Shown here in pieces: positions 21,498-32,694 of a stretch of 64,000 nt of DNA; positions within the stretch are counted from its first letter, which is position 1; each line of letters starts with the position of its first letter. The DNA is from Rhizopus arrhizus (taxonomy: Eukaryota > Mucoromycota > Mucoromycetes > Mucorales > Rhizopodaceae): positions 558,001-622,000 of the forward strand of contig JAKZZE010000025.1 of the NCBI GenBank assembly GCA_024220505.1, given 5' to 3'. Position numbers and translations under genes: made by a program. The notes below the pieces were generated by a model. It had not been told where the DNA came from, made no database searches, and saw only the letters and a list, made by a program, of their open reading frames with translations.

Positions 21498-22063
21498 ATA
21501 AAATTGTATGTTTAATTATAACATGGTGCTCTGATACAATGAAAGATAAAAATTATCAAAAAGTACATTTGAACCAGTTAGTAAACTTTATACTAGAGAA
21601 AACAGACTGAAAATTAAGTTTGAGATGGTATAAGAAAGTAAATATTGTATGAGTATTTATATATCCTTAAGAATGAAAAGTTAACAGACTGTAGATGTAT
21701 ATGTATTATGAGGGGCGTATTTAATAATTGAGAAACATGGTTCTTTCCTACAAAATATCTAAAAAGTTTTTGCTCATGATAATGATGGAGTTTTAGCACT
21801 TTCTAAAATTTGATATTAATTGTTGTAGAATCAAGAAATACTTTGTAGTAGGAATTAATCACTGAATTGTCACTGATTTGTTATTTCATTAAAGCCTACA
21901 ATATTAAAAGACCCCTTGATTCTAAGTGAGAGAAAAAATAGATACGCTGATTCTTTTCTATTTGGTTTAAAGGTATAATTGCTTAATCATAAAGAGTACA
22001 AAAACATTTCTTTGAAACAGTAATTTCAATGATTAATAATTTATTTGAGAAAAAAAAAAAAAA
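21498..22063. other. Intergenic, convergent 3' flanks
   Basis: AT-rich sequence between the 3' ends of the broken gene and the MFS transporter. No gene was seen. Confidence 0.5.
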
Positions 22064-23603
22064 CTAAGATAACTGATGTTTCTCAAACATAGCATCTATT
22101 TCTTCTAAAGTTTTGCCTTTTGTTTCAGGAATAAAATACACCACTACAAGGGTCAGTATAGAGCATGCCCCCAAGAAAAAATATACGCCTGATATCGAGT
22201 AAGCCAAGAAGAATGGTGTAAAGTAAGTGATGACGATGCTACCGGCCCAACTGATGGCATAAGTCAGTGAAAGACCCTTGGCTCTGCATTTCAAGCTGAA
22301 TATCTCTGCTGTATAGACATAAGTACCTACTGCCCATGTAGCTGCAAAGGATCCTGAAAATAAGTAGATGCAAAATATGATCACATACCGCGCCCATACA
22401 TTAGACAAGACCATCTCATCATCTATCCAATTTGCATAAAAATAGAATGTAAAGCCGACAGTGAACATACAAATGGCTGAAATGGCAGAACCTGTGAGAA
22501 AAAGGACACGTCTGCCCCACATGTCTACCCACCATTTGAGCGATATCATGTTGGCTATCAGTGATAGTAAGCCAATGCCACCCGTGAGGGCTAGTGAAAT
22601 TGAAACATCGTCTAGACCAGCATTTTTAAAGATGTGAGGAGCATAGTAAGAAATCACGACATTTCCTGTGAAGCAAGTGGCGATTGAGATAAAGAAGGCA
22701 AGTAAAGTCCTTTCAAGATTAGGCACTTTAAACAACTGAGCATAGCTTTGCTCATTGGAGTTTTTTCTATCTGCCTCTGTTTGCAATCGAATTTCCTTGT
22801 ATTCCTTTTGGACAAGCCAGTGATTTTTTGAAAGACCATGTACTTTAGCCAAAACCATTAAGCCCTCGGATTCTCTTCCTTGACTGATTAACCAACGAGG
22901 AGAATACGGCAGAAAACAAACAGAAAACAAAAAGAGGATGGATACAATCAGTTGAACAAGCCATGGAAGTCTCCAGGACCAATTTGATTTGATATAGCTA
23001 CTTCTAAACGTGATAAAGTATCCTACCATTTGACCAAATGACGCAAGTAAAGAATAAAGGCTGACCAATCGGCCCCTGATGTCAGGCGGTGATATCTCTG
23101 ACTGATACAGTGGGATGGCGTTAGTCATAAGGCCCGTGCCTAGACCTGCAACAAGACGCCCAGATAATAAAACACGGCTGTTGATCCCAGCTAATTCCAG
23201 CATAATGCCGATCGTGAGCAAGAAAGATGAAAAAAATATCGAATTTCTTCGACCGATCTTATCTAACGTACGATCTCTGTTAAAAAAAAAAGGACGAACG
23301 AAAAAAAAAATCCCTTCAATTGTATATACCACAAAAATATCCAGATATAAAAGCGCCTATCATTGAAGTAACCAGAAAGGACGCTAATAAAATACTCTCA
23401 TAATAAGCAAGCGTTTTATCCAAAAAGAAGAGTTTTTGAAATATTGGCAAGGCTATGATACTTGATATGGACCCTGTATCGTATCCACATACAAAGCCAC
23501 CTACTGCGGCCATCGAAGCATACCAATAAACTGATCTTCGATAAGTCAGAGTCAATTCTAGAAGAGGTCTGATTTCTTCTGAATCTTCTTCGCTTGTTGG
23601 CAT
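22064..23603 (-). CDS. MFS sugar transporter
   Basis: Two exons, 23330-23603 and 22064-23274. The 55-bp intron uses a GTATAT donor; the acceptor at 23275 keeps the frame (G|AT). The ATG at 23603 was chosen over one 54 bp upstream because the extra codons come from a T-rich leader. About 494 aa with 12 likely membrane helices. Sugar-porter signatures: GGFVCGYDTGSIS in helix 1, RTLDKIGRRN between helices 2 and 3, GRLVAGLGTG, PLYQSEISPPDIRGRL before helix 5, and the end signature PETKGKTLEEID. It should move a hexose or polyol by proton symport at the plasma membrane; the substrate cannot be told. It is divergent from DBP7 across a 355-bp shared upstream region. Confidence 0.88.
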
Positions 23604-23958
23604 AGAATTAAAATAAAATAAAAAGAGAAAAAGGAAAAGAAGAAAGCTCATAAACAAAAATGATAATCATCCGCTGAGAAATAATACACGTCCTTTTACC
23701 TTAAAAGGAAATATCATTTTCACTGTAGGGTAACATTGTTAACAAAAAGGGTTTACAATAAAAAATCATGCGCTTATTGAAATATGCGTATTGTGTATGT
23801 GGCTTTTCATATCTTTATTGAAGTTGATGAAACACATCCTTTTGACGCTATAAACGCAGTTTGTGATCCTCGACCTGAGATTTAATTATTTCAAGGACAT
23901 CAAAAAAAGCCTTTTTTATTAATTTTTTTTATTTTACTTTAATCTATAGATCTCTACA
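23604..23958. promoter_or_regulatory. Shared upstream region of the MFS transporter and DBP7
   Basis: A 355-bp gap between two divergent starts, with T-rich leaders on both sides. No defined TATA or transcription-factor site was identified. Confidence 0.4.
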
Positions 23959-26394
23959 ATGGATGACGATAGTCTTTTACTAAATATCAGACAACCCAGT
24001 GCTTCAGCACCTCTTCCTGCTAATAAAAGAGCGAAAATAGTGCCATTAAAAAGACATACACCAAAAACAAATACAAAAGAAAATGGATCAAATAGAGAAG
24101 AAGGGGGCGAAGGATCAAACCCGGATTCAACACCTTCTGTGTCCAATACTAAAGTTATCCATGGCAAAGTACAAATGATATCCTCTTTATTTTCTTCCAA
24201 TCCTCAGATACCTACTGTTTACACCAAAAAGAATGTTCAAAACAGTAATCGATCAGCAGCAAGCAATGCTCCCATGGTAGATTCAAGTACCTTTACCGGT
24301 ATAGGTATCCACTCTGATCTGGCAGATCATCTCTCGACCAAGTTTGATGTCACTGCCCCTACCAATGTACAGTCCAAGGCGATCCCGGTGCTTTTGGGGC
24401 CGTCAGCCTCCGTTCAGCAGACACTCATCAATACCACCAACGAGGATGTGGACGTTGTCGTGCAAGCGCAGACAGGCTCAGGAAAGACATTGACTTACTT
24501 ATTACCCATCATCAATCGATTGATCGAGGTGTCAACCGCACCCAAGGACGCAGTCAGACAAAGCGAACAACCTTTTGGTGATCGTGCTGTGGGCACAGTT
24601 GCTATCATCTTGACGCCCACACGAGAATTGGCACAACAAGTCCTTGGTGTCTTGAGTCAACTTGTAAATCTGCCCAGACCTAAAGACGAAAACATGCGTC
24701 GACTTCACTGGATTGTACCCGGCATTGTTATTGGAGGAGACTCCAAGGCTAAAGAGAAGGCACGTTTGAGAAAGGGTATCAATGTCTTGGTGAGTACACC
24801 GGGTCGATTGTTGGATCATTTGGAAAACACAAAGAGTTTTGATATACGCAACTTAAAGTGGCTTGTTTTAGACGAAGCTGATCGTTTATTGGATCTTGGA
24901 TTTGAAGAGTCACTCAAAAAGATTATGAATATTATTGATGAACGTACAAAGGCTGGGTGTTTGCCGAAATACAGAGAGGTCATGTCTAGCAAATTTTGGC
25001 CACAAAGACGGCAAACAATTTTATGTTCAGCTACATTAAGAGATGATGTCAAAGAGCTTGCGGGTTGGTCTTTGGTGAACCCAGCTTTTATCAGTGGCAC
25101 CGATGCTAAAAGAGATGCCTTCAAGGCGCTCAATACGACTGGAAGCAAGGAAGAAGAGGAGGAAGAAATGAAGTTTAGTACACCTAATCAGTTGAAGCAG
25201 ACATATACCATTGTACCTGCTAAATTGCGACTCATCACTTTATTGGCCCTTCTTAGATCATGCTTTTATGACAAGCATCAAAGAAAGCAGTTGAAAAGCA
25301 AGGTCATTGTCTTTTTCTCTTGCTGTGACTCTGTTGATTTTCACTATGATTTGTTCGCGCATGCCGGTAAACCGATTGTAGATGATGATTCTGAAGATGA
25401 CAGCGATGATGAAACGAACGCAAAAGAGACTGAAACTGACATGATGAAGAAAGCCCTCAGCAAAGTAGTTAAAGGAAATTCCAGTAAATTTAAATACAAT
25501 AAAAATAACAAGAAGCAAGACAAAAAGAAGAATGAACCAGAACCTGTCAGCCAAATAAGTAGTCTTCTTGGAGAGAAATCGGTATTCCGTCTTCACGGCG
25601 AATTGAATCAACAAATTCGCTCTGAAACATTTTCTGAATTCAGCAAGGCCAGTGCTGGTGTACTCTTTTGTACTGATGTTGCTGCCCGTGGTTTGGATTT
25701 GCCAAATGTAGATCGTATTATTCAATATGACGTACCAACCGATCTTAAAGATTATGTTCATCGTGTAGGTCGTACAGCTCGTCTTGGTAGAGTGGGTGAA
25801 GCTACCCTGTTCCTTTTACCTAGTGAAATAGAGTACCTTGATATCTTGAAAGCACAAGATCTTTTCCTAGAGCAAATTACCATGGAGATCATCCTGAAAA
25901 ATCTTGCAGAAAATAAGGATGACTATCAGACACCAGCCCAGCAGTTACAAAATACGATGGAAAATTATTCTTTATCAGCTGAAGATGTAAGTTTATTTTA
26001 GTGTTAAAAAAGAGATTCTTATTCTTGTATGTTAATGTAGCGCATGGAATTGGCTCGTAAAGCCTTTTGGTCCACATGCCGTGCTTATGCCACTCATCCA
26101 GCATCCGAAAAGCACATCTTCCATGTGAAACGACTTCACTTGGGTCACTTGGCTAAATCTTTTGCTTTAAGAGAAGCACCCTCCAATATCCATGAAAAGG
26201 GTAAAAAGACAAAGGACTCCAAGAAGAGACGCGAGCCTATGGTAAAGAGAACGGAAGGCATAAAGAAACCAAGAAATAAGAATGTTATGATTAAGAGAAA
26301 TTACGATAATGCAAGTGAATTTGCTATTACAAGTGCATCAGGTCTGAAGGATGGTCCAACTACGAAAAAGAGAAAGAAGAATAACAATAAATAA
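23959..26394 (+). CDS. DBP7: ATP-dependent RNA helicase Dbp7 (DDX31 family)
   Basis: Two exons, 23959-25986 and 26041-26394. The intron is 54 bp and reading through it would stop after seven codons. The protein is 793 aa, near the length of yeast Dbp7 (742). The N-terminal 100 residues are disordered and basic. Helicase motifs follow in order: the Q-motif region [22 protein letters not shown] (residues 170-177), [22 protein letters not shown] at 305-308, [32 protein letters not shown] and [11 protein letters not shown] (from 601). An acidic/lysine-rich insert sits at about 475-530. The FSCCDSV and [10 protein letters not shown] wording and the lysine-rich tail fit Dbp7, a nucleolar helicase of 60S ribosome assembly. 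The 3' end converges on the FIST gene with 46 bp between stops. Confidence 0.93.
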
Positions 26395-26440
26395 ATTTGT
26401 AATTTATAATAAAAAAAAAAAAGCTTCTATAGAATTTAAT

Positions 26441-27776
26441 TTATGTGGAAAGTTTAAAAGTGAGATTTGAATAAGGAACATCAAGCACCTGGGTAGCTAA
26501 AGAACTTCGACCAACAATGATACCATTTTCACTCATGCCACCAAATGTGTCTTCAACAAGAGTTGTCTTTTCTGGTATTTGAACAGGCGACATGTCAATC
26601 GTATGATCCTTGTCTCCCACACTGAGTAAAATTTCATTACTATCGGTATTACTGAGAATATTCAAACGTTTGTCAAATGGCTTTCTCCTTAAAAACTACA
26701 AGCAAAAAGGGAGATCAACACGTCTATTTCTCTGTGGATAAGCTCCTCCTCTCCTGGTTTACCTGCACGGTTTGTCCCACTTGAAGATCAGCCGTTGTAT
26801 CAATAGACATGTTGCCTCTGCTAGGATCACCACTTGTAATTCGACTGACAGTCATCTTTTCCTCTTGTCCCTGTGCATCGGTTGGATAGACAGCCAAATA
26901 AAACTCTTCATCTTTGGATGCTTTTCGATCTTGATGAATCAATTTCAATAAAAGGCCGGTAGCTCCCGCTTGATCCAGATCCAATATCACATTGCCTCGA
27001 CACCGCGTAATCTTGAGTGGTTCGCCAATCTTTTCGAGCGCGGCATGATCCACACGAATCGCGGCTTTGGTGGGTGAATTCAAGGCTGCGAACCCAACAA
27101 CACCCGATCCCAACAGCTCACTGTTGAATAGTGTATAAGGTGTACCGGTGATAAAGGGTGTTGAGGAGCCAATGATGCCTATTTTGGGTGTATGAGGGAA
27201 ATGATGATCTAATGTTTGAAGTAGCTGATCAGGCTCATTATCAGAAACCATAAAAAAGAAAGAGGGCGTGGCATCTTTACTCAAGCCGGCAGGTAACTCA
27301 AATGGCTGTGCTGGTTTACTAATCGATCCGAAATCCTTCCAACCCATCTTATCGACATGGTCACTTTGATACTTTAATCGTGACGTTTCCTCGGCTCGTC
27401 CCCAACGACCTACAGAGATACTTCGTACTTTGAGTCTATCTTTACTGTCCTCGACTGTGAAGGGAACAATGGCTTCGTCATGCGCAACCCAAAAGGAAAT
27501 ACCGTGACCAACTTCGGGTACACGGTCCACAATACCACCTAAAAGAATCTTTGGGTTGATCTGCTCTTGGACTTGAGAAAGGAATTTTTGGTAATGGTGA
27601 GGAGAGAAAGATTTTGAGAGCAGTGCTACGCAAATCTCGGGTTTTTCACGTATTCCACTTTTGGCTACTTGAACACATTCTTCTATACAAGGGCCTGTAG
27701 CTGTCAAACCTGTCCAAATAGACCGACTGTAGGATTTAGTTGCTTTAAAGGTATTTGAAAAAAGGGATCGTGACAT
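26441..27776 (-). CDS. FIST-domain protein
   Basis: Two exons: 26763-27776 (1014 nt, from ATG at 27776) and 26441-26695; the 67-bp intron is GT-AG. The product is 422 aa. It begins MSRSLFSNTFKATKSYSRS, rich in Ser/Arg/Lys without acidic residues, so mitochondrial import is possible. The body fits FIST_N/FIST_C: ICVALLSKSFSPHHY, LLGGIVDRVPEVGHGISFW, then PKIGIIGSSTPFITGTPYTL, GSGVVGFAAL and the C-terminal part IVGRSSLATQVLDVPYSN. FIST domains are predicted small-ligand sensors; the function of stand-alone fungal versions is unknown. An upstream in-frame start around 27842 is possible but would lie within 25 bp of the neighbour's stop. Confidence 0.75.
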
Positions 27777-27864
27777 GAAAGAAATATGCAATTTAGAAAA
27801 AAAAGAGTCCTTGTTTTTTTTTGACATATGTAAAGTCCGCACAGTTATTTATTATTATACAAGC

Positions 27865-28616
27865 CTAGAAACCAGGATTTAACACGGGATTTCGTTTTCC
27901 TTGATAATCCCACCAAATAGAACGAAATCGAACGCCTAGTGAGTGAAGCAAGAGAACGCGCCTACTTGGAGGTGGCACGATTCTTTGTATACGATGTTCC
28001 TCAATATAACCAAGATCGTTAAATTTGTAAACAAAGACACCTTCTATGTGACGTGTTGTTTCATGCCCAAATACTAGTGAACTCTTTTTCCCTTGTAATT
28101 TCCATCTAACTTCTAATCTCTTTACAATGCCTCTTGCCTGTGCATCTTTTTCTGCATCATGAATTGAAGAAAAATAAAGGCTATCTTCATCATCCGTAAT
28201 ATCGGGTGCGTCATTTGGTAATACTCTCATCCTTGTGATATCAAGCGATATGTCATCAAAATATAAGTTGGTGCTCCATTTTAACATTTGCGCTATGCCT
28301 ATATAAGATATACGACCATGTATGGATAGTTTTGTATAGTGTGGATCTGAAAGAACGATGTCAGGAGAATAAATAGAATGATCTGATAGTCCCTTTTGAA
28401 AAAAGTGAGGAAGGTCGTCTTGTAAGGTAGCTATAGCTATATTTCTCCCCTTCTAATATAAATAAATATACTCTAATGACTTTCCTTTTACTTACCAAAG
28501 CCAACTCTTAATTCATATTCCTTTGGCCTTTGTCTTAGTATGGCTGTTGTGTGTATATTTGAACGAGTATAGTTCAATACTGTTCTTTTAACTAAAAAAG
28601 AACTTTTTACAAACAT
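27865..28616 (-). CDS. DUF2358-like protein, probably mitochondrial
   Basis: Exon 1 is 28496-28616; exon 2 is 27865 to about 28436. The acceptor could also be at 28430; both keep frame and differ by two codons. The product is about 230 aa. Residues 1-30 read MFVKSSFLVKRTVLNYTRSN and on: basic, amphipathic and free of acidic residues, a good mitochondrial presequence. The body has LQDDLPHFF, SIYSPDIVLSDP, RISYIGIAQMLKW and, further on, LEVRWKLQGK and EGVFVYKFNDLGYIEEHRI, a pattern I recognise from the DUF2358/C6orf136-type family with an NTF2-like fold. The biochemical role is unknown. The stop is 88 bp from the FIST start on the same strand, so the two may be co-regulated (inference). Confidence 0.65.
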
Positions 28617-28909
28617 TTATTATTTATGCATAAAGAAATGAATAGAATTTTTTTTTTTCTTTGCTGAAGAAATAGACGTCACTCATATCACGTGAACATT
28701 GATGATCAAAACATGTACACAGTAACACTAATACCAGTTGGCAGAAATGAAAAGCAATTGACTGTCAAGTTCTTTCTCAATTCGCGCTTTTAACATGCTC
28801 GATTAGCGATCAAGTAACTCTTAAATGACGTTTTAGTTTGTCCCAAACTATGTCTTTATTTTTTTTTTACGAAAGCGGACAAACATAAATTAAAGATGAA
28901 TATAAGGCA

Positions 28910-29192
28910 ATGGACGGGGAAGAAAGTGTTGATCCCTTCAATATTGCTGTCTTAAAAATCTTACTGAACTTTATTATGGAGCAATATAAAGATTCAGAGA
29001 AAGCTTCCTTTTGTTGGTAAGTGGGGGGTCAATATCGTTTTTACTCCTATTTAATGATTGGTGCAAGGAAGCAATCGAAAACAGATTAAGTATTTTATGA
29101 ATGGTAAGGTTGACCCCTTTGAATTTGGGGTCGTAATACTAGCTAATTCAGTAAATATGTACATCAATACATGTGGACGTGTCATAGCATAA
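28910..29192 (+). other. Two short related ORFs (VDPF motif), fragments
   Basis: ORF a (28910-29020, 36 aa) reads MDGEESVDPFNIAVLKILL... and ends right at a GTAAGT donor. ORF b (29097-29192, 31 aa) reads MNGKVDPFEFGVVILANS.... Both share VDPF followed by a hydrophobic helix. They may be pieces of a decayed spliced gene; no family was recognised. Confidence 0.25.
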
Positions 29193-30108
29193 ATATTGTT
29201 TCTAAAAAAAGAATATACAAAGTGTTGATTGATGAATAGCGTTCTATTTACCTTTGGGCAATTTCATTAGGACAGTCGAAGGAAATAAATATTTATATAC
29301 GAGTGAATGACAGTAATAATTTTAATATTGTCTTTTACATAGATTCAATACATAAGGCTATATTTCTTTGTGCATTTTTTGTCATCATCGCAAGATTAAG
29401 AAATGCTGTCTTGCATTCAGGTATAAGATGTCATCATCAAATTTCTTCAAAAGGAAATAAAGAAAATGTTTTACTTGTATTTTGTATATTCAGTAAGAAG
29501 CATATCATTATAATTCATCATCAGTATGATAATAAAGGAAATTGATTTAACTAGATAGTAGTACATATAAATGAAGTACTCTTATGAGCTTCGGTTTTTA
29601 AGACGAGACACTATTGTAAAAGCAAAAGAATACCGAGTATTTAAGGGTTTTTTAAAAATTATTTGGAGTATCAAGTCCTATACTTTTTATATAGCGAATG
29701 TAGTTTTTCAATTTCTAAATTTTAGCATGAACATTTTTGAGTCATTTATCAGCGAAACAAACCCGAATAAACTATACACAGAAACTCAACATGAGTGCAG
29801 ACCCAATTTTCCTTTATTTGAAGCTACTAAACAACTTAGCTTTATTCTCTCTGGGGTTGCTATGACTCTAAGCTTTTCAAAACCATTATAAATCAACTAA
29901 TCTATCTATTTTAAAGTGCAAGACCAACCGAAGTTTAGTGATGTGGAAACACTCAGATCAAGACAGTGAAGCGATATCTTTAGAGCATTTGTAATTTCGT
30001 TCAACTATCCGTAAAACAATTTGACAATTGCTTAAATAAACGTCTTACATAGACATTACATATGGTTAAATCAAACTATTTTTTTGATCCAAAGTTCAGC
30101 TACTATGT
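29193..30108. other. Intergenic with weak ORFs
   Basis: Open frames at 29303-29545 and 29571-29891 (80 and 106 codons) lack recognisable motifs, introns or promoter context. I do not call genes here. Confidence 0.4.
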
Positions 30109-30309
30109 TTAAATAATCGACCACTGGAGGGTGGAACCACTGTAGTATACGAAAAGACATTTTTGAGTATCAGTGTATAAATTGTACTGCTTTCCTGAAT
30201 TGCTTTTTGATTCTTTAGCAACCAGCTCCTCCATTTTTTGGTCTAGCATTTCGTCATTTGGGTCTAGCTCAGGTACTTGAGATTCGCGATCTTTACTGAA
30301 ATCAGTCAA
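30109..30309 (-). pseudogene. N-terminal transposase-like fragment
   Basis: A 66-codon frame contains VPELDPNDEMLDQKMEEL then SNSGKQYNLYTDTQKCLFVY, a pattern I associate with the N-terminus of mucoralean Tc1-like transposases (a charged lead followed by an HTH start). It breaks off after the YTDTQK segment and no catalytic part is nearby. A remnant at best. Confidence 0.35.
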
Positions 30310-30386
30310 GCTTTGTAAGGACCAACTTCTTTCTTCTATGCCTTAGCGTCAGCTCTACTCTCATCAATAATTCTGTCTTGTCCATT

Positions 30387-30391
<5 letters not shown>

Positions 30392-30443
<52 letters not shown>
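30392..30443 (+). repeat. Poly-A tract of 52 bp
   Basis: Uninterrupted run of 52 A, the longest homopolymer in the window, directly upstream of the transposase-like fragment on its own strand. It could be slippage or the tail of a decayed retroposed copy; the flanks do not decide. Confidence 0.9.
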
Positions 30444-30445
<2 letters not shown>

Positions 30446-31420
30446 GTACTCATTTTGAACAAGCTAAAAAAAAAAAATAGAAACCACTAATTGAAAAAGA
30501 AAAGCTGCAAAAATGTAATAAAAAATCGCGAAATAGCGCCAGGAGCACTGTACTTTTCAATTTCTGCCAATTGATATCAGCAGCGCTGTACACAGAAAGT
30601 AATAAACATTAATTAAAGTAGAGGGCTCTTAATTAAATGTATTTTATTGAAAGGGAGTGATTATCATTTATTTCCAATAAAAGCAAATCATTTATATTTG
30701 TACATCCTGGACTTTTTTAGTAGGAATTTTAAAATTTTATTTGCCAAGGCCCACACAATGCTTTTAGTGGTGCCACGCACTGGGGTGAGATTACTAAAAA
30801 TAGAATATGTTTATTATTTAAAATTATTGTTCGACATTGAACGCCACGCGGTTTAGCCCCATTTCAGTTTTAATCACTGGAATTGAAAAATAAAATTATC
30901 ACAAGTTTATTGACTGGAGAGAATATTGAATTAAATAGTTCGAGTTAAATAGTATATAAACAGTCGGTTTCAGCACAATCAAAAGAAAGTTTTGATGCTT
31001 ATTGAAGAATAATCACAGATGACACTTAAACAATGCTTGATGATCTTGGAATGCATGGCATCATTTGCAGCTTCAACTTACCTGACCATAGCTTTAACAT
31101 AAAGCAAAGAACTGTATGTAATTCCTTTTGCTTGAAAGCATAGACAATAATACATAAAGCATCTTTTTACCGACAAAAGAGGATTATATCTCAGATAGCC
31201 AAATGCTTCTTAGGATTCTATTCATTGTTTTACATTGAAACATCTGCATTAAGAGTCAATGGGTTGACCACAAAGATCAAAGATGAATAATGAACCATTT
31301 GTGATCTCCTTTTCATCATTGACAGGACAAGGACCCAAATTATTAGAATAAATATTATGCATTTTTATAATATATTGGTTATAATATCAACAGTGAGTAA
31401 CATAGGTTACATCCTATGCA
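30444..31420. other. Intergenic, no gene recognised
   Basis: AT-rich, with only short frames on both strands and no domain, tRNA-like or repeat structure that I could support. Confidence 0.45.
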
Positions 31421-32000
31421 ACACGTCCTTCCTCATCTATGATCTCCTCGTTTGCATCACTATCTTGGTAAACAAATTCAGTTGCTTCCGATTCTTGTAA
31501 AACAGTGCCTTGTTGGTTTGTTGTTAAAGTAGATTGCTTATTAGCTTTTCTATTAGAGAACTTCAACAAATTTATTGCTGAAGCTTTTATTAAAGAAGTT
31601 GTTCAGCCAGTTGTACATCAAAGCGATTCATCGCTTTTGAATTCAAGTAAGAAATAAAGGTTTCTACCTGTCATGTTTTTGCTTGTTGTCGATCACCGAC
31701 TGACGTCAGTTTTCATATTCCCCATCAGACACTCAGCTAGTTTAATAGCCTATCCTTTCATATTTTACTTGAACTACCAGTTTTCAATCTTGCACATTGA
31801 TAATACAAATACTAATCTCCTTTAATCTTGTTTCAGATGCTCATCAAATTTTCTTTATGAGGTATAGCTCAGGACTTTGAACAGTACACAAGGCCAAGAA
31901 TACCCTGACCCTCTTTCCATCATCTTGCATACAAGCCGGTATGATATCTGATGCCATCATCTTGAAATAAAAGGATCTTATACTCTCTTTTGGACATTTC
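31421..32000 (-). pseudogene. Decayed coding remnant with a conserved-looking C-terminus
   Basis: The minus strand ends in a protein-like tail: KASAINLLKFSNRKANKQST... to SDANEEIIDEEGRVA and stop (TAG near 31429). Upstream, coding-like pieces occur in different frames (SYLNSKAMNRFDVQLAEQLL at about 31600-31660; IIPACMQDDGKRVRVF at about 31900-31950), separated by stops. No family was identified; the composition suggests a former mobile-element or repeated-family gene. Confidence 0.3.
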
Positions 32001-32694
32001 AATGAGTCATAGATAGAAGTTGCGAGCCAAAATGTTGATTACTGTCAATGAAAGAAAAGAACGCGATTGTTCAAAGCGACGATGATTTATTATGTAATTG
32101 TATCTATTGGTCATATCAAGATTTTTATTCAATACTCTATTGATCAGCTTGGAGATTGTTTAAAAAGCAGATGTAATAAATGAAAGTTTATGAGCAAATT
32201 GAATATTGGCTCATGTGTATTCTAGATGAACGCAATTTAATGAAATCTAGACTTTTGATTTTATGTGCTTTAATGATAATCCTACATAAAAGTAAAACTG
32301 ACTGTGCATGTTTTAAAATTGTTTGACTTACTTTACTCGGGCAAGAGGTTTTGTATGTTCTATAAGCTCCATAAAGTGTGAAAGAACCGATAGAACAAAC
32401 AAGCCAAGAGACATGTCTTGTCGTCAGACACAACTAAATATTACCATTTTTGAACTTTGTTGGGTTTTAATCCTTTTAGTTGTTGTTTTGTTATATTTCA
32501 AGGAGATAGCCGCAATTTATTTTTTTTAATTCCCGCATTTAAACTGAACAACCTGCAAATTCATATTGCGATGATTGTGTAATTTCAACCCTTTTTTTTT
32601 ATTTTTATATTTTTTTATTTTTATACTTTTCTTTCCCTTTTTGTTCTTTATTTTTATTTTTGCTTTCTTTTCTCCTCAAAAACAAAAAATATAT
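32001..32694. other. Upstream region of the NIPA gene
   Basis: Intergenic; ends in a long T-rich leader (32590-32690), as in front of several other genes in the window. Confidence 0.45.

Noticed and set aside
25258..25761. 167-codon minus-strand frame in the helicase
   Set aside because: Antisense to conserved DBP7 motifs; no independent evidence.
30392..30443. A52 as the tail of a LINE or retrogene
   Set aside because: No reverse-transcribed sequence or target-site duplication next to it; slippage is sufficient.
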